The notes below the pieces were generated by a model. The model was not told the DNA's origin. It did not search any database and worked only from the letters and a program-made list of their open reading frames with translations. A DNA stretch of 17,918 nt, taken from an uncultured Eubacteriales bacterium (lineage in GTDB: Bacteria > Bacillota > Clostridia > Lachnospirales > Lachnospiraceae). The DNA lies in contig URND01000057.1 in assembly GCA_900549105.1 (NCBI GenBank), forward strand, positions 1-17,918. Direction: 5' to 3'. Both the position numbers and the translations under genes were made by a program. Of the stretch, positions 5,997 through 10,754 are shown piece after piece (within the stretch, counting starts at the first letter, position 1; each line of letters opens with the position of its first letter).

Positions 5997-8144
5997 TCAT
6001 GCCTTTACCGGCTTTTTAACATCTACTGTCAGTTTTGTGCTTTCTTTATATGGACGGAACAGCAGGTAAATGAATCCAATGACAAGAAGGACTGCAACAA
6101 CTGTGCCGATGCCGAAAGCGCCGCCTGTAACTACCGTGCCAATCTGATATACACATAAGGAAACAGCATAAGCTAAAATTGTCTGATAACCAATTGCAAA
6201 CCAGGTCCATTTTGCACTGTTCATTTCTCTCTTAATTGCGCCAATCGCAGCAAAGCAAGGCGCACAGAGAAGGTTGAACACGAGGAAGGAATAGGCGGCA
6301 GCCGCCGTCATACTTCCGGCAAGTTCGCCCCAGATTTCAGCGCCGTCCTCAGCAACCTCGGCAAATCCAAAGAGAATACCAAAAGTGCCAACAACATTTT
6401 CTTTAGCGATAAGACCGGTAACTGCCGCAACAGCCATCTTCCAGTCACCCCATCCAAGCGGTGCGAAGAGCGGAGCAATAACGCTTCCGAGAGAAGCCAG
6501 AATACTGCTGTCCAACTGTTCCGCTTCAAGCATACCAAAGGCGCCGTCCACCCATCCGAAGTTCATTAAGAACCACAGAACAATGGTTGATAAAAGAATA
6601 ACTGTACCGGCTTTTTTGATAAAGGACCAGCCGCGCTCCCACATACTCCGAAGAACATTGAGTACTGTCGGCATATGATAGGCCGGAAGCTCCATAACGA
6701 ATGGGGCCGGTTCTCCGGCGAACATTTTTGTTTTCTTTAAAATGATACCGGAACAGATAATTGCCGCCACGCCTACAAAATAAGCGCTGGTTGCAACCCA
6801 TGCAGAGCCGTTAAAGAATGCTCCGGCAATCAATGCGATAATCGGCAGCTTCGCTCCGCAAGGAACAAAAGTGGTTGTCATAATCGTCATTTTGCGGTCT
6901 CTGTCATTTTCAATGGTACGGGATGCCATAACCCCAGGCACGCCGCAGCCGCTTCCAATCAGCATTGGGATAAATGATTTTCCGGATAATCCGAACTTAC
7001 GGAAAATACGGTCCATAATAAAAGCTACACGGGCCATATAACCGCAGGCTTCCAAAAATGCAAGGAAAATAAATAATACAAGCATCTGAGGAACAAAGCC
7101 GAGTACTGCGCCCACTCCGGCAACAATACCATCGAGAATAAGGCTCTGCAGCCATCCGGCACAATTAACGCTTACCAGAAATCCTTCAATGGCCGGAGGA
7201 ATGATTTCCCCAAACAGCACATCATTTGTCCAGTCCGTCACTATCGTTCCTACTGTTGTTACAGAAACATAATATACAATAAACATAACTACCGCAAAGA
7301 TTGGCAGGGCCAGAATACGGTTTGTAACAATCTGGTCAATTTTATCCGATGTGGTAAGCTGACCTTTTCCGGCTCTCTTATAACTCTTTCCAATCACGGA
7401 AGTGATATATCCGTAACGCTCATTGGTTATAATACTTTCAGAATCATCGTCCTGGGCGTCTTCCGCTTTTTTAATAATCTCTTCAACATCCGGCACAGCC
7501 TTCATCGTCTGAGCTATCTTGTCATCCCGCTCAAACAATTTGATGGCATAGAACCGTTTCTGTTCTTCCGGAATTGAAACATCCAGCATATTTTCAATAT
7601 CTTCCAGGACATTTTCAATCTCCGGCGCGAATTTATGTACAGGTGCGGATGTATTTCTCGATGCAACGCTGATGGCCTTTTCCGCTGCTTTCATAATACC
7701 CGTGCCCTTTAAAGCGGAAATTTCAACGATTTCACAGCCCAAATCTTTACTGAGCTGCTTTACATCGATGTGGTCTCCGTTTTTCTCAACAATATCCATC
7801 ATGTTGATGGCCATAACCACCGGAATTCCAAGCTCCATGAGCTGTGTGGAGAGATAAAGGTTTCTCTCAAGATTTGTGCCGTCAACAATATTCAAAATGA
7901 CATCCGGTCTCTCTGTAATCAGATAATTTCTTGCAACAACCTCTTCCAGTGTATATGGTGATAAAGAATAAATACCCGGAAGGTCCATGATAACAACATC
8001 TTTATGGCCTTTGAGCTTACCTTCCTTTTTCTCAACAGTAACGCCCGGCCAGTTTCCCACGAACTGGTTGGAACCGGTCAAGCCATTAAACAAAGTTGTC
8101 TTACCGCTATTCGGGTTACCCGCAAGCGCAATCTTAATCGACAT
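5997..8144 (-). CDS. feoB: Ferrous iron transporter FeoB
   Basis: 715 residues, full length. The N-terminal G domain shows G1 GNPNSGKT (9-16), G3 DLPG (54-57), G4 NMMD (114-117) and G5 SALKG (143-147), followed by a helical regulatory domain to about 250. The polytopic membrane part contains the two Gate motifs with the conserved Cys-containing turns GCGVPG and PCGAKLP. A Cys pair near the C-terminus (LLCAPCFAAIGAIKRE) is also typical. FeoB imports Fe2+ across the cytoplasmic membrane, with GTP (or ATP) hydrolysis needed. The SD AAGGAGG lies 11 bases before the ATG. Upstream, in the gap to feoA, are a small terminator-like hairpin and one TTAG-N6-CTAA site, so feoB may be partly uncoupled from the feoA genes. 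Confidence 0.97.
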   Translation of the reverse strand: MSIKIALAGNPNSGKTTLFNGLTGSNQFVGNWPGVTVEKKEGKLKGHKDVVIMDLPGIYSLSPYTLEEVVARNYLITERPDVILNIVDGTNLERNLYLSTQLMELGIPVVMAINMMDIVEKNGDHIDVKQLSKDLGCEIVEISALKGTGIMKAAEKAISVASRNTSAPVHKFAPEIENVLEDIENMLDVSIPEEQKRFYAIKLFERDDKIAQTMKAVPDVEEIIKKAEDAQDDDSESIITNERYGYITSVIGKSYKRAGKGQLTTSDKIDQIVTNRILALPIFAVVMFIVYYVSVTTVGTIVTDWTNDVLFGEIIPPAIEGFLVSVNCAGWLQSLILDGIVAGVGAVLGFVPQMLVLFIFLAFLEACGYMARVAFIMDRIFRKFGLSGKSFIPMLIGSGCGVPGVMASRTIENDRDRKMTIMTTTFVPCGAKLPIIALIAGAFFNGSAWVATSAYFVGVAAIICSGIILKKTKMFAGEPAPFVMELPAYHMPTVLNVLRSMWERGWSFIKKAGTVILLSTIVLWFLMNFGWVDGAFGMLEAEQLDSSILASLGSVIAPLFAPLGWGDWKMAVAAVTGLIAKENVVGTFGILFGFAEVAEDGAEIWGELAGSMTAAAAYSFLVFNLLCAPCFAAIGAIKREMNSAKWTWFAIGYQTILAYAVSLCVYQIGTVVTGGAFGIGTVVAVLLVIGFIYLLFRPYKESTKLTVDVKKPVKA

Positions 8145-8174
8145 CTTAATAACATCCTCCTTTTTCCCCTATGA

Positions 8175-8188
8175 TTAGTCATTTCTAA
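8175..8188. promoter_or_regulatory. TTAG-N6-CTAA candidate operator upstream of feoB
   Basis: TTAG (8175-8178), six bases, CTAA (8185-8188), within the wider context GATTAG...CTAACC. It is the same spacing and flank pattern as the sites at feoA and at the flavodoxin operon. It lies between the feoA stop and feoB, where a weak internal promoter (TTAACA-17-ACTAAT) could overlap it. Confidence 0.55.
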
Positions 8189-8200
8189 CCTGTGGCTGTT

Positions 8201-8223
8201 AAAAAAAGTACATTACTGTACTT
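8201..8223 (-). terminator. Small hairpin with T tract after feoA (possible attenuator)
   Basis: On the minus strand AAGTAC (8218-8223) pairs with GTACTT (8206-8211) over a 6-base loop and runs into a T7 tract. It overlaps the last codons of the proximal feoA. The stem is only 6 bp, so termination is likely partial. Confidence 0.45.
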
Positions 8224-8434
8224 CTATCATCTGTGCATCTGCCTTTCTCAGGGACAGCTCATATCCTCTGACAGTCACCTCCACCGGGTCACCCAGCGGT
8301 GCAACTTTCCGAATAAATACTTCCGTACCTTTCGTGATACCCATATCCATAATCCGGCGCTTTACTGCCCCTTCACCGTGGAGCTTCACTACGGACACAC
8401 TCTGACCGCACTTTACATCCTTTAATGTCTGCAT
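8213..8434 (-). CDS. feoA: FeoA domain protein (second copy, next to feoB)
   Basis: 73 residues, one SH3-like FeoA domain: the beta-rich pattern V.KLHGEGAVKRRIMDMGITKGTEV is followed by APLGDPVEVTVRGYELSLRKADAQMIEV. FeoA proteins are small cytoplasmic partners needed for FeoB-dependent Fe2+ uptake. The ATG has GGAGG 8 bases upstream. It follows the first feoA copy after 16 bases and precedes feoB by 68 bases. The APLGDP segment and G-Y-x-L-S-L-R-K-x-x-A are the most typical parts of the family, so this copy is the more canonical of the two. Confidence 0.95.
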   Translation of the reverse strand: MQTLKDVKCGQSVSVVKLHGEGAVKRRIMDMGITKGTEVFIRKVAPLGDPVEVTVRGYELSLRKADAQMIEVQ

Positions 8435-8450
8435 CCTCTCTTCCTCCTGC

Positions 8451-8666
8451 CTAAATCATGATTTTATTGGCCATTTCTTTGCTGATTGCCACCCGTGAAC
8501 CCTTCACGTTGACAATGACATTCCCATTCATCTCAGAAACCACTGACACAATGGACCCTGCAACAAATCCAAGACTTTCCAGAAACCGGCGTACTTCCTC
8601 TTTTCCGCCAATCTTTACTATCGTATTCTTTTCTCCGGCTCTCGCCATTGTTAAAGGCATCATCAT
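8451..8666 (-). CDS. feoA: FeoA domain protein (first copy, promoter-proximal)
   Basis: 71 residues counted from the first of three consecutive ATGs (8666, 8663, 8660). The GGGAG site at 8669-8673 is best spaced for the second or third. FeoA fold: MARAGEKNTIVKIGG..EVRRFLESLGFVAGSIVSVV, then NGNVIVNVKGSRVAISKEMANKIMI. It lacks the APLGDP-type loop of the neighbouring copy, so the two are diverged paralogues rather than a recent duplication. Tandem feoA genes before feoB are common in Clostridia, and different copies may contact FeoB differently. First gene of the feo operon, with the promoter and double operator directly upstream. Confidence 0.94.
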   Translation of the reverse strand: MMMPLTMARAGEKNTIVKIGGKEEVRRFLESLGFVAGSIVSVVSEMNGNVIVNVKGSRVAISKEMANKIMI

Positions 8667-8680
8667 CGCTCCCTTTCTTT

Positions 8681-8732
8681 CTGAGTTAGGAAAATCTAAT
8701 CTCGATTCTTAGATTAGCACTGTCTAACTCAG
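8681..8732. promoter_or_regulatory. Nested palindrome: double TTAG-N6-CTAA operator at the feoA promoter
   Basis: Outer arms CTGAGTTAG (8681-8689) and CTAACTCAG (8724-8732) are perfect 9-bp complements. Inner arms CTAATCT (8696-8702) and AGATTAG (8711-8717) are perfect 7-bp complements. Both pairs share the same centre (8706.5). This creates two TTAG-N6-CTAA boxes (8686-8699 and 8714-8727) in mirror orientation. They cover the feoA promoter from the -10 downstream and its spacer. A DtxR-family dimer pair is the natural ligand, given the adjacent regulator gene (inference). Confidence 0.78.
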
Positions 8733-8739
8733 TTGTCAA
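8711..8739 (-). promoter_or_regulatory. feoA promoter
   Basis: On the minus strand TTGACA (8734-8739), a 17-base spacer, then TAATCT (8711-8716) preceded by TG as in an extended -10. The -10 and spacer lie inside the double operator, so a bound repressor would block polymerase. Confidence 0.7.
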
Positions 8740-8777
8740 GACTTTTTTGAGAAATTTTTCCCAAATTGTTTTTTACT

Positions 8778-8805
8778 TTGTTTTTCACCTTTCCTGTGTT
8801 ATAAT
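8778..8805 (+). promoter_or_regulatory. Promoter of the DtxR-family regulator
   Basis: TTGTTT (8778-8783), a 16-base spacer, then TATAAT (8800-8805) with a TG extended -10 (8797-8798). The operator boxes lie about 50 bases upstream of the -35, so direct autorepression is not obvious. Confidence 0.65.
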
Positions 8806-8838
8806 AGTAATAATATTTTTGGACAGGGGGAGTTACTC

Positions 8839-9222
8839 GTGAAAATACAGGAATCTGCCGAAAATTATCTGGAAACCATTCTCATTTTAAGTCAGCGTCA
8901 GCCGCAGGTCCGCTCTATCGACATTGCAACTGAACTTGGCTTTTCAAAGCCGAGCGTCAGCGTCGCTATGAAAAACCTCCGTGAAAATGGATATGTCACC
9001 GTAAATGACCATGGGCACATCTCCTTAACCTCGAAAGGTCTTCAGATTGCCGAAACAATTTATGAACGTCATACTTTATTATCCAGTTGGCTGGAATATC
9101 TCGGTGTGGACAGCGCAATTGCCGCTCAGGACGCCTGCCGTATCGAACATGTTATCAGTCCGGAAAGTTTTCAGGCTATCAAAACCCATGTCGCCATGGG
9201 AAAAATTAATCCGCAAAAATAG
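8839..9222 (+). CDS. DtxR/MntR-family metal-dependent transcriptional regulator
   Basis: 127 residues, GTG start with GGGGGAG 6 bases upstream. An N-terminal winged helix (about 5-70; RSIDIATELGFSKPSVSVAMKNLRENGYV) is followed by the dimerisation and metal-binding helices. There is no C-terminal SH3-like domain, as in MntR-type short members. Aligned with DtxR, the primary-site residues Cys100, Glu103 and His104 (CRIEH) are kept. The Met10 position is Asn9, and the ancillary site keeps His78 but has Ser82 and Ala96 instead of Glu and His. It is transcribed away from feoA and sits between two operons carrying the same TTAG-N6-CTAA box. Most likely it is the iron-responsive repressor of both. 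A bidirectional terminator follows. Confidence 0.92.
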   Translation: MKIQESAENYLETILILSQRQPQVRSIDIATELGFSKPSVSVAMKNLRENGYVTVNDHGHISLTSKGLQIAETIYERHTLLSSWLEYLGVDSAIAAQDACRIEHVISPESFQAIKTHVAMGKINPQK

Positions 9223-9229
9223 GACATTG

Positions 9230-9260
9230 AAAAGGCCGCTCTTCAGCAGGGCGGCCTTTT
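9230..9260. terminator. Bidirectional intrinsic terminator between dtxR-like gene and DUF2325 gene
   Basis: AAAAGGCCGC (9230-9239) and GCGGCCTTTT (9251-9260) are perfect complements around an 11-base loop. There is a T tract on the plus strand and, symmetrically, on the minus strand. It separates two convergent genes. Confidence 0.9.
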
Positions 9261-9264
9261 ACTG

Positions 9265-9543
9265 TTATCCAACGTTTTCAAGTATATCCGTCAATGCCGC
9301 ACTGCTGCTCGTATGGCAGCGAATGACCTGGGCATTACTGCGTTTCGCCTCATCCACGGCACAGCGCACCATTTTATGTGAGACCGTATTGGTAAACAAA
9401 ATGAACACATCCGGTCTCCCCATTTGCTTATTCAAATCTGCAGACATATGGGTGAATACTTTCACCTTATGATTATAGTTTTTGCAAATCTTTTTATACT
9501 GGCCAACCATCCGGTCGTGCCCGCCTACGATCACGATACTCAC
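9265..9543 (-). CDS. DUF2325 domain protein
   Basis: 92 residues, the full DUF2325 domain: MSIVIVGGHDRM at the N-terminus (glycine-rich, nucleotide-binding-like first strand and loop), then DVFILFTNTVSHKM and the C-terminal AQVIRCHTSSSAALTDIL. The biochemical role is not established to my knowledge; the fold resembles small Rossmann-like domains. The start is GTG 9543 behind AGGTG. It is the last gene of the DUF3793-flavodoxin-DUF2325 operon, 17 bases after the flavodoxin stop, and so is predicted to be induced under iron limitation with them (inference from the operators at the operon head). Confidence 0.88.
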   Translation of the reverse strand: MSIVIVGGHDRMVGQYKKICKNYNHKVKVFTHMSADLNKQMGRPDVFILFTNTVSHKMVRCAVDEAKRSNAQVIRCHTSSSAALTDILENVG

Positions 9544-9560
9544 TTTTCAAACACCTGCCT

Positions 9561-9992
9561 TTACGCTTTTGCCAAATCCCTGCCTAAATCAATGCATGCT
9601 TCCTGGGCATTTTCATCCGGAGCTTCCTGGCAAATAGCTTCCTCTCCGCCAAATACGCGGGCGCCAGCGCTTTCCATATCCGCCGCCCAGGTACGCATCC
9701 ATTCGCCGTCTCCCCATCCATAGGAACCAAATAAACCAATGGTCTTTCCGTCGGCAAAAGCTTTGACCGCTTCAACAAAAGGTTCCATCTCTGTTTCCTC
9801 AAGCTGTTCCGCTCCCATGGACGGGCAGCCCAGTGCAAATACCGGGCAGTCTTTTAAAACATCCGGCGTAATATCGCTGACAGATACAACCTTCGCTTCC
9901 TTTCCGCCCTCTTTGATTCCCTGGCCGACAAATCCTGCCATTGCCTCTGTATTTCCTGTGCCGCTCCAATATACAACCATAATTTCACTCAT
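9561..9992 (-). CDS. Flavodoxin
   Basis: 143 residues, short-chain flavodoxin length. The FMN phosphate loop SGTGNTEAM lies at residues 10-18, and the second flavin-binding segments are ALGCPSMGAEQLEE (about 53-66) and GLFGSYGWGDGEWM (about 87-100). It carries low-potential electrons and typically replaces ferredoxin when iron is scarce. Its place in an operon preceded by two TTAG-N6-CTAA boxes, next to an iron-type DtxR regulator and feo genes, supports that role. The ATG follows AGGAGG with a 10-base gap. Middle gene of three: the upstream gene is DUF3793 and the downstream one DUF2325. Confidence 0.96.
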   Translation of the reverse strand: MSEIMVVYWSGTGNTEAMAGFVGQGIKEGGKEAKVVSVSDITPDVLKDCPVFALGCPSMGAEQLEETEMEPFVEAVKAFADGKTIGLFGSYGWGDGEWMRTWAADMESAGARVFGGEEAICQEAPDENAQEACIDLGRDLAKA

Positions 9993-10017
9993 CTTTATAT
10001 TCCTCCTGTTATCACTA

Positions 10018-10602
10018 TCATGCAGTCATGCACTGCCATTCACTTGTAATCTCCCAGAGATTTTTTCCCTTTTCGGCCTCCTGAATAAAAACCCTTCGCA
10101 CCTGCTCATAATTTTCAAAAAGCTGCTTTCTTTCTTCCACATTTTCATACACTTTCCAGTAACCCGAATAGAGATAATTTTTCCCTTCGTATTTAATAAA
10201 ACCTTTCACATCGGCCATCGGATATCCTAAAAACACACCCATCTCATGGGGAAAGAGAAGATTCTGTGCCTTTCGGTATTCCCGGAACCGCTGTCCCAAA
10301 CGCACCAGCATTTGCTCCAGACAGTCATCCTCATAACCATACTGTGTTAAAAATTCCCGCTCCTCCTCGCGGAATACAATTTCCTTAAGAGCTGCTTTCC
10401 GGTAAAGCAGCCATATATTTTTTTCATTCCCGGCATAAAGACAGCGCCAGGATAATCCGGTTCCCTCCAGAGTCCGGACAACATCTCTGATATGCTTGTT
10501 TTCAAGAACCAGCATATTAGAGGGCTTCACCCCCGCCAACACCGGGGCACATTGTCCTGCGATTTTCACTTCTAAAGGCTGATGCCACCACCATGTCAGC
10601 AT
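10018..10602 (-). CDS. DUF3793 family protein
   Basis: About 194 residues from ATG 10602, which has AAGGGG 9 bases upstream; the ATG at 10608 would leave only 3 bases. The family hallmarks are IAGQCAPVLAGVKPSNML near the N-terminus, and FPHEMGVFLGYPMADVKGFI with GYWKVYENVEE in the C-terminal half. Three Trp in a row follow the start. The two regions HCAP-like and FPHEMGxFLGYP are strongly conserved in DUF3793, but no biochemical function is known to me. Such genes are often found beside flavodoxin and iron genes in Clostridia. First gene of the operon with flavodoxin and DUF2325, directly downstream of a double operator, so likely iron-repressed. Confidence 0.9.
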   Translation of the reverse strand: MLTWWWHQPLEVKIAGQCAPVLAGVKPSNMLVLENKHIRDVVRTLEGTGLSWRCLYAGNEKNIWLLYRKAALKEIVFREEEREFLTQYGYEDDCLEQMLVRLGQRFREYRKAQNLLFPHEMGVFLGYPMADVKGFIKYEGKNYLYSGYWKVYENVEERKQLFENYEQVRRVFIQEAEKGKNLWEITSEWQCMTA

Positions 10603-10623
10603 TCCCATTCACCCCTTCATTGG

Positions 10624-10653
10624 TTAGTTTGAACTAACGTTAGTTTTAACTAA
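10624..10653. promoter_or_regulatory. Double TTAG-N6-CTAA operator of the DUF3793-flavodoxin operon
   Basis: Two boxes, TTAG-TTTGAA-CTAA (10624-10637) and TTAG-TTTTAA-CTAA (10640-10653), are separated by two bases, with centres 16 bp apart. They are in tandem and each is itself palindromic. They lie directly downstream of the -10, covering the transcription start, which suits repression. Confidence 0.8.
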
Positions 10654-10658
10654 CCACA

Positions 10659-10687
10659 AGGATACTATACTTTTCCCGATTTGTCTA
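10659..10687 (-). promoter_or_regulatory. Promoter of the DUF3793-flavodoxin-DUF2325 operon
   Basis: On the minus strand TAGACA (10682-10687, 5 of 6), a 17-base spacer, then TATCCT (10659-10664). The operator begins 5 bases downstream of the -10. Confidence 0.65.
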
Positions 10688-10711
10688 TAGCCCGGACTGA
10701 TAAGATTTATC

Positions 10712-10750
10712 AAAAAAGCTCCTGCAAAGCACATCACTTTGCAGAAGCTT
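10712..10750 (-). terminator. Intrinsic terminator of the P-type ATPase gene
   Basis: On the minus strand AAGCTTCTGCAAAG (10737-10750) pairs with CTTTGCAGGAGCTT (10716-10729) with one G-T pair. The T tract is at 10712-10717. It lies 5 bases past the ATPase stop and just before the promoter of the next operon. Confidence 0.9.
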
Positions 10751-10754
10751 TCTT

